The notes beneath the pieces were generated by a model. It was not told where the DNA came from, did not search any database, and worked only from the letters and a program-made list of their open reading frames with translations. The position numbers and the translations under genes are program-made. Source: Bin87 sp963666865 (GTDB lineage Bacteria; Chloroflexota; Dehalococcoidia; Lucifugimonadales; UBA3495). Taken from it: 64,000 nucleotides of DNA. The DNA lies in contig OY763072.1 in NCBI GenBank assembly GCA_963666865.1, forward strand, positions 3,410,001 to 3,474,000, written 5' to 3'. Below are positions 15,873 through 23,961 of the stretch, piece by piece. Positions within the stretch are counted from its first letter, which is position 1. Each line of letters begins with the position of its first letter.

Positions 15873-18413
15873 TCAGACTTCCCGGCGGCGAAGGGCGTAC
15901 AGTGCTAACGGGAAGCGCAGGGTTTTCCAGGCTTCGGATATGCCGCCGGCATCGTCGGCGTCGGCGGGGGTACGGCCGGAGTAGGTTTGACGAGTGTACC
16001 CGTTAACGATGCGCTGGATGGCCGCTTGCTGTTCCGGCATGGCGGCGGCTAGCCTGGACCCCCATTGGTGGGGTGTCTGGTGCTCGCGCATCGGGAAGGA
16101 CGCCATTGCTCCCAACCGCTGCAACCGACGATAAGCGCCAGTTACGTTTCGCGGCGTAGCCAGCAGCCAACGCCAAATAACCCATGCCGCCAGGACCAGC
16201 AGCACGGCGGCGGCCCCGAGACCGATCAACCAGGGCAAGGCAGCGCGGACCGTTTCGGTCCACTGAGCGGTGGTTCCGATGGTGGCGGCCAGCTCTTCGT
16301 CGTCGAACAGAGATTCAAAGTCCTCGCATTCCTCTTCAATCTCACAGGGCAGGTCGCCGGCGTCGGCGCTTCCCTCGGTGGTGGAGCCGGGACGGGCCTT
16401 TTCCGGCGGGATGGCTACCGGAATCTCCTTGCCGGGAGTTGGCTCGAAAGGTATCCATCCGTAGTCCGGGAAATACACTTCCGTCCACCCATGGCTGTGA
16501 TGGTCGGACACCATGTACAGGTTGGAACCGTCGAGGGAGTGACCGGTTGTATAGCCGGTGGTCATGCGGCTGGGTACGCCCAGGCTGCGCATCAGCACGG
16601 TCATGGCGGAGCCGAAGTATTCGCTGTAACCCTGGCGGTTGTCAAAGAGGAAATAGTCCACTCCATCGGCGCCGAAGGGCGGTGGGTCGATGTCCAGGTT
16701 GTAGGTGAAGTTGTTTTTGAGATATTGCTCCACCGCCACGGCCTGATCGTAAGGCGTCTCGGCCTCGGCGGTAATGTCTCGGGCCAGCGCGGCTACGCGA
16801 GGCGGCATATCCCCGGGTAGTTGGGTGTAACGCGCCCACAACCAGGGAGCGTACTCGTCTCCCGCCGCCCGCAGTTGGTCCGGCTCGGCAGAGGACACTG
16901 ACGACGTCAGCTGGTAGGGGACGTCGGCTTCAGCGCTGCCGCCGGCGGCGCGGACCGCCAGCACGTCGGGTTCCGCGGGAACGATTTCTCCGATCACAGC
17001 GCTGAGGACGCGGCCAGAATCATCTCGCTCAACCGATTCAAGCACGAAAGACTTTGGTGGCAGAACTGCCATAACGGCGTCGGATCCGGCATAGGCATCA
17101 GCGGCAACGGTTTCACGAAATCCCTCGACCGCATCCTGGAGCACAGGAGGCAAACTGGCGATGGGACTGTCGGGATCGGGGTTGATGACGTACCGCGGCG
17201 AGTCGAATGTCTCGACGCGAATATCACGGTTCGCTCCGATGACCTGGCCGCCGGCGAACAGACTGCGACTGTCGTATTTTGGTATGACCTCAAAGGTTAC
17301 GTTGAACCGCTCCTGATATGGGTTGGGAACGCTGTGCTCGGGTTTCCAACCCGGTTCTTTGAGCACGGTCCCTTCCGACAACCAACCCTCATGGCTGTAC
17401 GTGGCGTAGGAACGGGCCTTCCAGTAGAGCGGCACCGGGGAATTAACCTGCAGCACGGGCGTATCCGTAGGGTTGATGGTGCCCTGGAAGGCCATGGTGT
17501 CGCCCCAAATGCGATAGGGCAGCGGGCGACGGGCCGGCAGTCCGGCGAACAAGCGGTTGAAATCCTCCTCCCAATGCACCAGCGGCGAGCGAGAGAAGTT
17601 GTAAAAAGCGTTGGCGGGACCCCATTGGCCACCCACCGGCAGCAAGAAGGCAATGAGCAGGGCGACGATGGCTACCAGTGACGTGTCGCTGACCGTGAGG
17701 ATGCCCAGGTGCCCGTCGTAGGTCCGTCCCTGCCGATCCCAGCGCTGGCGGGAACGAATTGATTGCACCCAGCCCACGAGGAGCAAACCAGTGAACAAGT
17801 AGATCCCGAGATAGATGCTGGCGTTGTCGGGCAGGAAGGTAAGGTTGGAAAGCAATCCAACGGCGCCCAGGGCGAAGACGCCCCAGAAATTCCGGTAACG
17901 GAAAAACACCCATCCGGCCAGGTAGCCCGACAGCCACGAGGCGATCAGCAGTCCCGTCGCAAAGGGCAATGGGTCAACGCTGATCCCTTCGGTCCGAGCG
18001 GCCCAGATCCACCGGCCCAAACGTTCAAAAAACTCCGCCGCGTTGGCGATTTGCAGTTCTTCCGGGGCAGCGGCGACCATTTGCCAGATGACTACGCCGC
18101 CGCCGATGAGCAGACCGCCGGGCAGAACCGCTGCGGTCCAAAACCGGACACGGGTGAGCAGCAGCGCGGTCAGGACCGCGATCAGCATGACCAGGACCAA
18201 CGACGGCGTGGGAGCCCAGTCGGCCACCTCCACCGACCAGACCACGATGATCATGTTGAGCGTGAGGAGTCCGGCAGCCACCCAACCATCGGGCGGGCGC
18301 AGGACGAGGAGCAAAGCCCACAAACGATCCGCCAGGACCTGCCCGCGCCAAAGGGCGCCAGCGTCGGCGGAGGGCCTGGTCAGGGTAGGAGCCGGGGATA
18401 TTATGGTAACCAT
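15873..18413 (-). CDS. TgpA-like membrane protein with transglutaminase-like domain, catalytic Cys replaced by Ser
   Basis: The 846-residue protein has an N-terminal block of membrane segments (about 30-260, DUF3488-like), an extracytoplasmic part, a transglutaminase-like domain (about 550-660), another membrane segment (about 705-730) and a cytoplasmic tail. In the core motif, normally GYCEYF, residue 597 is Ser (codon AGC), so the nucleophile is absent. His641 (HSHGWTEVYF) is present, and the third position is Glu657 (FEPTPG) instead of the more usual Asp. It may be a non-enzymatic scaffold. It belongs to a MoxR - DUF58 - TgpA operon, with a 25-bp gap after DUF58. Confidence 0.85.
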   Translation of the reverse strand: MVTIISPAPTLTRPSADAGALWRGQVLADRLWALLLVLRPPDGWVAAGLLTLNMIIVVWSVEVADWAPTPSLVLVMLIAVLTALLLTRVRFWTAAVLPGGLLIGGGVVIWQMVAAAPEELQIANAAEFFERLGRWIWAARTEGISVDPLPFATGLLIASWLSGYLAGWVFFRYRNFWGVFALGAVGLLSNLTFLPDNASIYLGIYLFTGLLLVGWVQSIRSRQRWDRQGRTYDGHLGILTVSDTSLVAIVALLIAFLLPVGGQWGPANAFYNFSRSPLVHWEEDFNRLFAGLPARRPLPYRIWGDTMAFQGTINPTDTPVLQVNSPVPLYWKARSYATYSHEGWLSEGTVLKEPGWKPEHSVPNPYQERFNVTFEVIPKYDSRSLFAGGQVIGANRDIRVETFDSPRYVINPDPDSPIASLPPVLQDAVEGFRETVAADAYAGSDAVMAVLPPKSFVLESVERDDSGRVLSAVIGEIVPAEPDVLAVRAAGGSAEADVPYQLTSSVSSAEPDQLRAAGDEYAPWLWARYTQLPGDMPPRVAALARDITAEAETPYDQAVAVEQYLKNNFTYNLDIDPPPFGADGVDYFLFDNRQGYSEYFGSAMTVLMRSLGVPSRMTTGYTTGHSLDGSNLYMVSDHHSHGWTEVYFPDYGWIPFEPTPGKEIPVAIPPEKARPGSTTEGSADAGDLPCEIEEECEDFESLFDDEELAATIGTTAQWTETVRAALPWLIGLGAAAVLLVLAAWVIWRWLLATPRNVTGAYRRLQRLGAMASFPMREHQTPHQWGSRLAAAMPEQQAAIQRIVNGYTRQTYSGRTPADADDAGGISEAWKTLRFPLALYALRRREV

Positions 18414-18438
18414 GACGGCAGGTCTCTACGAAGCAGTA

Positions 18439-19779
18439 TCACGACGCGGTGGCGACCTGAGATGGGGAAGTTTCGCTGGGAGGGACGCTTTCGCCTCCGG
18501 CAGTTGCGGCGCCGCTGATGCGCGACGGCCCAGCGGCTACCGGCCGGGACAGGGCCAGGTTGATGTCCTCGCCACGACGAACCATGTAGAGGGGTATGTC
18601 GTGTTGGGTCAAATAATCGGCAGTGATTTGCCCGGTGATGCCGGGCGAAGCGCCGGCGTCCGCAAGCGGGAAAGAATTGGGGTCAACGTAACAAACCGCC
18701 ACATTGATGCCCTGTCGGCGCAAGCCCACCAGCGCCGAGGTCCATTCGGGGCGGCGGGATGATGTAATGACCATGAGAGTGTTGAAGCCGGAAAGCTGGG
18801 GACGCAAATCGTAGATGAACCGCTCCAACGGCAAATTACCGTCGGCTCGTATCCCTGCCAAGGTTTCCATCAAGATGCCCAACTGTGCCGGACGGCGGTC
18901 GGGCTTGAGCGTCCACAGCTCGCCTGAGTTTGCGGCCAGGCCCACCGGCACGGCCGTTTCATCCCAGTGTTGCACCAGGGACGCGGCGACGGTCACGGCC
19001 AACTCCTCGGTGTTGTCGGGCGCTTCGCCGAAGTGGGAGCGTCGTTCCATGTCCAAGAGCACCCAGGCCTGGGCGGAAACTCCGATGTCGAACTCCTTGA
19101 CCATCAGGCGGTTCATTCTCGCGGTGTATGGCCAGTGAATACGACGCAGGCTGTCCCCATGGGCGTAATCGCGGATGGTGGACGATTCGGGGGTGATAGC
19201 AGGAGTGCGCCGGGAGAAGGCGGAGTCGCTGGGCAGGTTGGCGAACCGGCGGTCCAGGTCGGGCAGGGGAACGGTTTGCGGCAGCACCGTGTAGGACTGT
19301 TCGTTGAGAAAGGAACGGGTGAGGCGGAACAGGCCGAAGGGATCGCGCGCTGTCATCCGAACCCGCCCGGTGCGATAAATCCCCCGGCGGGAGAGATAAG
19401 TCTCGATGCGGAAGGAACGCACCTGCCCCTTCACCAACGCCACGGTGCGCCCGCCGGGATCGGCCAGGTCGGTATCTTCCGTCACTTCCAGCCAGGACTT
19501 GGGCAGACGGGAGTGGTTTATCAGCTGGATCTGGCCTTCCAGGAATTCTCCGACCCGACCTCGATTGCCCAGCCGGGTCAGCCGCACGTCCAATCCGCGC
19601 AGGTTCAACCATGCCCAAGCGTATCCGATGCCCACCAGCACTATCAGGGTGAACAGCAGCCGGTAGAAAAACGGGAATCCCGTGCCCAGCGCATAAAACA
19701 GCACCACCAGAATCAGCAGGCTGAAGAGAATTTTGCGCCGGTGCTGGCGAACCAGCGATTTTATCACGGTGGTACTCAA
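18439..19779 (-). CDS. DUF58 domain-containing membrane-anchored protein
   Basis: The 446-residue protein has two N-terminal membrane segments (about 17-31 and 39-58). The DUF58 signature lies at about 203-221 (RDYAHGDSLRRIHW), inside a vWA-like fold. The last 40 residues are Ala/Ser/Pro-rich. DUF58 proteins usually work with MoxR AAA ATPases and a transglutaminase-like membrane protein, exactly the neighbours seen here. The frame opens at TTG 19779, one base after the HicA-like stop; GTG 19767 is an alternative, and neither has a clear ribosome site, suggesting translational coupling. Confidence 0.86.
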   Translation of the reverse strand: MSTTVIKSLVRQHRRKILFSLLILVVLFYALGTGFPFFYRLLFTLIVLVGIGYAWAWLNLRGLDVRLTRLGNRGRVGEFLEGQIQLINHSRLPKSWLEVTEDTDLADPGGRTVALVKGQVRSFRIETYLSRRGIYRTGRVRMTARDPFGLFRLTRSFLNEQSYTVLPQTVPLPDLDRRFANLPSDSAFSRRTPAITPESSTIRDYAHGDSLRRIHWPYTARMNRLMVKEFDIGVSAQAWVLLDMERRSHFGEAPDNTEELAVTVAASLVQHWDETAVPVGLAANSGELWTLKPDRRPAQLGILMETLAGIRADGNLPLERFIYDLRPQLSGFNTLMVITSSRRPEWTSALVGLRRQGINVAVCYVDPNSFPLADAGASPGITGQITADYLTQHDIPLYMVRRGEDINLALSRPVAAGPSRISGAATAGGESVPPSETSPSQVATAS

Positions 19780-19780
19780 G

Positions 19781-20050
19781 TCAGTCGGACCAGAATTCGG
19801 GGTTGGTAAAACGTTCGGGAATGTCTCCGTTCATTGCGGCGCGGAATTCATCAACGATCATTTGCAGTTGGCTGATTATGTTGCCCATGACAATCGCGCC
19901 TACTTCCTTGTCGCCAAAAGATACTTTGGTGTATAGACCCAGACCATCATGACGGTAGCGCCAGTGATCATTGTGCGCGATTTCGATGAAACCCATTCTA
20001 ATCAGCAACCGTCGTAGCGCGCGAGTGCGAACGTTGGCATAGCGCGGCAT
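19781..20050 (-). CDS. HicA-like toxin candidate (89 residues)
   Basis: The protein is small and basic at its N-terminus (LRRLLIRMGFIEI), with a central HxxYRH-like element (NDHWRYRH) where HicA mRNA interferases carry their catalytic His, followed by KVSFGDKEVG. The C-terminal half is longer and more acidic than in classic HicA, so the assignment rests partly on its partner. Its ATG overlaps the stop of the HicB-like gene as TGATG. It sits inside the MoxR-DUF58 operon. Confidence 0.5.
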   Translation of the reverse strand: MPRYANVRTRALRRLLIRMGFIEIAHNDHWRYRHDGLGLYTKVSFGDKEVGAIVMGNIISQLQMIVDEFRAAMNGDIPERFTNPEFWSD

Positions 20051-20355
20051 CAGACGCCCGCCGGCTCTTTCGCCGGAATATCAACCTGGTGTACCCGATA
20101 CGAAACGTCCTCATCGGTTAGTTCCCGCATCAATCTGGCCATCTCGGCGGCCGCCTCTTCGTAATTGGCTAAAGACTTGCCGTCATCCCAAGGGTAGTGG
20201 ATAACATCGGTCATCGCTGCGGTGATGTCCGCCAGAGCTTCTGCCTCAGTCTCGCCCTGCCCCCATACGCCCAAGACGTAGGAACACCATGCGCCGTAAC
20301 ACGTTGACCCATCGGAAAGGCTGTCCTCCCAAACCACGACTTCAAAGGTGTGCAT
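20050..20355 (-). CDS. HicB-like antitoxin candidate (101 residues)
   Basis: The protein resembles the HicB partial RNase H-like fold: an early strand region (FEVVVWEDS), the GAWCSYVLGVWGQGETEAEA segment that fits the HicB consensus (GCxxxGxTxxEA), then helices. It lacks an obvious C-terminal DNA-binding domain. GAGAGG lies about 7 bases before ATG 20355. It is directly upstream of the HicA-like gene, and both lie between moxR and the DUF58 gene on the same strand. Confidence 0.58.
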   Translation of the reverse strand: MHTFEVVVWEDSLSDGSTCYGAWCSYVLGVWGQGETEAEALADITAAMTDVIHYPWDDGKSLANYEEAAAEMARLMRELTDEDVSYRVHQVDIPAKEPAGV

Positions 20356-20380
20356 ATTTTAACCTCTCCGCTGTATTTCC

Positions 20381-21367
20381 CTACCGCGCTCCCGGCACCG
20401 GAACGCTGTTCAGCAGTTCTTCGACGACCCGCTCGGGAAGAACGCCTCTCATACGAGCAGCGGGGGTTAGAACGATGCGGTGAGACAGGACGGCCACGGC
20501 CAGCTCCTTGATGTCGTCGGGCAGCACGTAGTCCCGGCCCCGGAGCAGGGCCAGCGCCCGGCCGGTGCGGAAAAGTCCCAGCGACGCCCGGGGAGATGCA
20601 CCCAGGGCGGCGTCGGCGTGCTCGCGGGTGGCCTCGGAGAGCGCGACCAGGTATTCACGCACCAATCCATCCACGTACACCTCTTGCGCCGCCTGCTGGA
20701 GCGACAGCACATCCTCCGGTGTCGCCACCGGTTCCAGTTCCAGGATGGGATGGGAGTGTTCCTGCTGGGCGATGATGGTTATCTCCTCGTCGAAGCGCGG
20801 GTAACCAATGCTGACCCGCATCAGGAAACGGTCCAGTTGGGCTTCGGGCAGGGGGAAGGTACCCTCGTACTCGATGGAGTTCTGGGTTGCGATGACCAGG
20901 AAGGGAGGTGGCAGCGGGTGAGTGACGCCGTCCACGGTCACCTGGCGTTCCTCCATGGCTTCCAGCAACGCCGATTGCGTTTTGGGCGTGGCGCGGTTGA
21001 TTTCGTCGGCCAGCACCAGGTGGGCGGCCACCGGGCCGGAGCGGAAACTGAACTCCCCGGTGGACTGGTTGTACACGGATACGCCGGTGACGTCGCTGGG
21101 CAGCAGGTCCGGCGTAAACTGAATACGGGAGAAGGTGCCGCCAATGGACACGGCGATGGAGCGGGCCAGCATGGTCTTGCCCACGCCCGGCACGTCTTCC
21201 ACGAGGATGTGCCCTTCGGCTACCAGGGCAGCCAGAGCCTGCTCGATAACGTCGTCCTTGCCCACGATGACCGTAGCGATGTTATCGGCGATGCGACGAG
21301 CGACGGTCGCGGCGTCCAGGATGCCCGGTGATACGCCGGCGGCGGGAGAAATGGCGGTATTTTGCAC
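20381..21367 (-). CDS. MoxR family AAA+ ATPase
   Basis: The 328-residue ATPase has Walker A EDVPGVGKT (57-65), Walker B LVLADEINRATP, sensor I ATQNSIEYEGTFPLPEAQLD and the C-terminal lid domain. MoxR ATPases act as chaperones that mature or assemble partner complexes, usually with DUF58/vWA proteins. It is the first gene of MoxR - HicB-like - HicA-like - DUF58 - transglutaminase-like. The start is GTG 21367, preceded by AAGAGG at a 7-base distance. Confidence 0.92.
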   Translation of the reverse strand: MQNTAISPAAGVSPGILDAATVARRIADNIATVIVGKDDVIEQALAALVAEGHILVEDVPGVGKTMLARSIAVSIGGTFSRIQFTPDLLPSDVTGVSVYNQSTGEFSFRSGPVAAHLVLADEINRATPKTQSALLEAMEERQVTVDGVTHPLPPPFLVIATQNSIEYEGTFPLPEAQLDRFLMRVSIGYPRFDEEITIIAQQEHSHPILELEPVATPEDVLSLQQAAQEVYVDGLVREYLVALSEATREHADAALGASPRASLGLFRTGRALALLRGRDYVLPDDIKELAVAVLSHRIVLTPAARMRGVLPERVVEELLNSVPVPGAR

Positions 21368-21447
21368 TGGTGGCCTCTTGGAGGGTGGCTTAATGTCTGG
21401 TCAGTTTAGCACAGCCAGCCGCCGGAAATGGCAAGCCCAGGTCGCGG

Positions 21448-22338
21448 TTAATGGCCCACCCGACGGTCCTGAAACTCCCGCTCGGTGGTGGCAGCTTCCA
21501 CCGCCTGGTACTCGGGTAGGCTGATCAGCGCCTCTACCTCAGCCCGCCGCGTGGCAACCTCGGCAGCTCCGATGCCGATGTGGCCGGTGTCGCGCAGGTT
21601 GGTGTAGGCCCGCTGGATGCCCTCAACGGCGGCGATGGCCGGCGTGGTGGCGTAGATGATGACCTTGTAGCCCAGCTCCTCGTATTCCTGCACGGTGATG
21701 TCGTCGGTGCCGGCGATGACCAGCAGGGGCACGTCGGGCACGCCGGCCCGGAAGGTGGCCAGGTCCTCCCGCTGCCGCACGCCCCGGGGCATCACCACGT
21801 CCACGCCCAGATCGCGCAGGGCGTTGCCCCGGCGGATGGCGTCGTCCATGTCCCCCTCCACGGCGGTGAAGGAGTCGGTGCGCCCGATGATGAGAAAGTC
21901 GGGGTCGGAGCGGGCTTCCAGGGCGTAGCGCATCTTTTCCAGGAACTCGTCGATGGGGATGACGTGCTCCAGACCAGCATGGTACGACGCCCGCTTGGGA
22001 AACACCTGGTCCTCGATGTGGATGCCGCAGATGCCGGCCCGCTCGAAGGTGCGCACGGTGTGCATGGTGTGAACCGGGTCGCCATAGCCGGCGCCGGCAT
22101 CGCAGATGACGGGCAAGGGAACCGACTTGGCGACGCGCTGGGCAACGTCAACCTGCTCGGTCAGCGTCATCAGGGGTTCCGTAACGGCCAGGTGCGCCCC
22201 GCTCATGTAACCGCCCACGTAAACGGTGTCAAAACCCAGGGACTGCACCACCCGGGCGGACATGGGGTCGTAGGCGCCGGGAGCGACGATGGTTTCGCCA
22301 GCGGTGAGCCGGCTTTTCAGGTCGGAACGCAGCGTCAT
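21448..22338 (-). CDS. Isocitrate lyase / PEP mutase superfamily lyase
   Basis: The 296-residue TIM barrel belongs to the ICL/PEPM family: GAYDPMSARVVQSLGFD, CDAGAGYGDP (metal-binding Asp) and IEDQVFPKR are conserved. Where true (methyl)isocitrate lyases have K(K/R)CGH, this protein has KRASY, so the catalytic cysteine is missing. It is more like the dimethylmalate lyase or oxaloacetate decarboxylase branches, and the substrate is unsettled. A strong GGAGGTGA (22342-22349) fixes the ATG at 22338 over that at 22353. Confidence 0.85.
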   Translation of the reverse strand: MTLRSDLKSRLTAGETIVAPGAYDPMSARVVQSLGFDTVYVGGYMSGAHLAVTEPLMTLTEQVDVAQRVAKSVPLPVICDAGAGYGDPVHTMHTVRTFERAGICGIHIEDQVFPKRASYHAGLEHVIPIDEFLEKMRYALEARSDPDFLIIGRTDSFTAVEGDMDDAIRRGNALRDLGVDVVMPRGVRQREDLATFRAGVPDVPLLVIAGTDDITVQEYEELGYKVIIYATTPAIAAVEGIQRAYTNLRDTGHIGIGAAEVATRRAEVEALISLPEYQAVEAATTEREFQDRRVGH

Positions 22339-22460
22339 TGGAATCACCTCCAATTGGACAAAGTTTCTTTTCGGATTCTACGAGGCGAAGCGTACCATAA
22401 CCCGCCCCATCGGTTTAGCCGAAAGGGTCCCAGCAGCGCCGAGGGAGCAAGCCGGCGCTT

Positions 22461-22682
22461 TCACTCGAACAACGTCCTGGGCAACCCCGATTGCCGGATG
22501 ATTGACAGCAGGGTTCCAATCCGTAATTCCCGGTGGTCGGGGACCGGCACGGTAATAGTGCTTCCAGCCTCAACCTTTTGCATAATTATGTGGCTGCCTC
22601 CCCGTCGCCGGACCTCTGTGAAACCATGCTGCATCAGTATTCCGCAGGCCTCCCGGCCCGACAGCACACGCAGCCTAGCCAA
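22461..22682 (-). CDS. hicA: HicA family mRNA interferase toxin
   Basis: The 73-residue protein matches the HicA pattern: LSGREACGILMQHGFTEVRR, then RGGSHIIM with the catalytic His, TVPVPDHRELRIGTL and SIIRQSGLP. The best start is TTG 22682 (giving MARLRVLSGRE), with TGAGG 6-7 bases upstream; it overlaps the hicB stop. The frame is open to TTG 22694, but those extra residues do not fit the family. It would cleave mRNA when not held by HicB. Confidence 0.82.
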   Translation of the reverse strand: MARLRVLSGREACGILMQHGFTEVRRRGGSHIIMQKVEAGSTITVPVPDHRELRIGTLLSIIRQSGLPRTLFE

Positions 22683-22896
22683 CCGTAACCTCAACTTGGG
22701 TTACGTACACCTCATCGTGCAGGCGGCGCTGGACCTCATCGGCGGACGCCGTTTCAAAAAACAGCTCCAAAGCCTCTTGCAGGTTACGGCGTGCCTCGCT
22801 CACAGTGTCGCCCTGGCTGGCAATATCAAGCTCCGGGCAAAGGGCCACATACCCGTCTCCCTCACGCTCGATAATTGCCGTCAACTGTCTGGTCAT
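22675..22896 (-). CDS. hicB: HicB family antitoxin
   Basis: The 73-residue protein has the HicB fold signature: LTAIIEREGDGYVALCPELDIASQG, then DTVSEARRNLQEALELFFE. No separate DNA-binding domain follows, so its repressor activity may depend on HicA or be absent. GAGGAGAG precedes ATG 22896. The antitoxin-first order with an 8-base overlap to hicA (22675-22682) supports coupled translation. This is a different lineage from the HicAB-like pair 2.5 kb away. Confidence 0.85.
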   Translation of the reverse strand: MTRQLTAIIEREGDGYVALCPELDIASQGDTVSEARRNLQEALELFFETASADEVQRRLHDEVYVTQVEVTVG

Positions 22897-22917
22897 CGTT
22901 CTCTCCTCGTGCGGACT

Positions 22918-23871
22918 CTAGTCCGCCGGAATCAACGGCACAACCTCCCGCGAGAACCGCTCCATCGCTTCCTGCTGCTGTGCCGCGCTGTCGGCGGGGA
23001 AACTGAAGATGAAGTGCTGAACGCCCAGGTCCTGGTACTGGCGCAGGTCGGCGGCGATTTGCTCCGGCCGGCCCGATACCATGCGGCGGTTCTGGTCCGG
23101 CTCGTCCTGGAACACGCAGTCGGTGCTGAACACCAGGTCCACGGCGCCTTCGGCGCGGCCGGCCCGGGCGCTGACGCGGCGCAGGCGGGCGATTTTCTCG
23201 GCGAACTCCTCCGGCTCCAGGATGGCCGGCGGACGCAGGCCAATGGGCATCCAGCCGTCGCCCAGGGTGGCGGCGCGGCGGATGGCCGGGTTGGTGTGGC
23301 CGCCGATCCAGATGGGCGGATGGGGCTGCTGCACCGGCTTGGGCAGGAAGCCGGCCCCGCTGATGTCGTAATGCTCGCCGTGAAACTCCGGATTGTCGGA
23401 CGTCCACAACTCCTTGAAGATCTGGATGTACTCGTCAGTGACCTTGCCGCGCTGGGCGTAAGTGTCCAGCCCCATGGCCTGGAACTCCTCCTCCATCCAG
23501 CCCACGCCGGCGCCGAGGATGAGCCGGCCGCCGCTGAGCACGTCCAGCGTTGCCAGTATCTTGGCCGTCAGCACCGGGTTGCGGTAGGGCAGGATGAGGA
23601 CGTGGGTGCCCAGCTTGACCCGCGTGGTGCAGCCGGCCAGGAAGTTCAGCGCGGCCAGCGGCTCGAAATAGGTGTTGTCCCGCTGGAAAGGCGCCACTCC
23701 GTCAGCAGCGTAGGGATAGAAGGATGACACCTCGTGGGGAATGATGATGTGGTCGCTGACCCAAACGTGGTCGAAGGACAGGTCTTCGGCCCGCTGCGCC
23801 AAGTTGCGCAGATTGTCGGGAGACGCCATTGCCCCCCGGCTGGGCAGCGAGCATCCAAAAGTAACCGGCAT
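22918..23871 (-). CDS. LLM class oxidoreductase, likely F420-dependent
   Basis: The 317-residue luciferase-like protein has FDHVWVSDHI near the start, LGTHVLILPYRNPV, GGRLILGAGVGWMEEEF and PPIWIGGH. This order is characteristic of the subgroup often annotated as F420-dependent (TIGR03619-like). Substrate and cofactor are not decided by the sequence. GGAGG lies 7-8 bases before ATG 23871. It is in line with hicBA, 21 bp upstream of it on the minus strand, so read-through transcription into hicBA is possible. Confidence 0.85.
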   Translation of the reverse strand: MPVTFGCSLPSRGAMASPDNLRNLAQRAEDLSFDHVWVSDHIIIPHEVSSFYPYAADGVAPFQRDNTYFEPLAALNFLAGCTTRVKLGTHVLILPYRNPVLTAKILATLDVLSGGRLILGAGVGWMEEEFQAMGLDTYAQRGKVTDEYIQIFKELWTSDNPEFHGEHYDISGAGFLPKPVQQPHPPIWIGGHTNPAIRRAATLGDGWMPIGLRPPAILEPEEFAEKIARLRRVSARAGRAEGAVDLVFSTDCVFQDEPDQNRRMVSGRPEQIAADLRQYQDLGVQHFIFSFPADSAAQQQEAMERFSREVVPLIPAD

Positions 23872-23930
23872 TTGATTGCCTCCGTAGGTTGCTTGTTTTC
23901 GAGTTCAGTTTGGTCGATTGCGCCGATGCT

Positions 23931-23936
23931 ATACTA
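23931..23936 (+). promoter_or_regulatory. Candidate -10 box for mnmA
   Basis: TATACT lies 26 bases before the likely mnmA start; only a weak -35 (TTTGGT-like at about 23909) precedes it. The same hexamer serves the leaderless-type gene at 13465. Confidence 0.3.
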
Positions 23937-23961
23937 CGAATACCAACGCCGCAAGCAACGG

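Noticed and set aside
21580..23727. 715-codon plus-strand frame over the ICL, hicBA and LLM genes
   Set aside because: It crosses four well-supported minus-strand genes and has His/Gly/Val-rich low-complexity content typical of a shadow frame.
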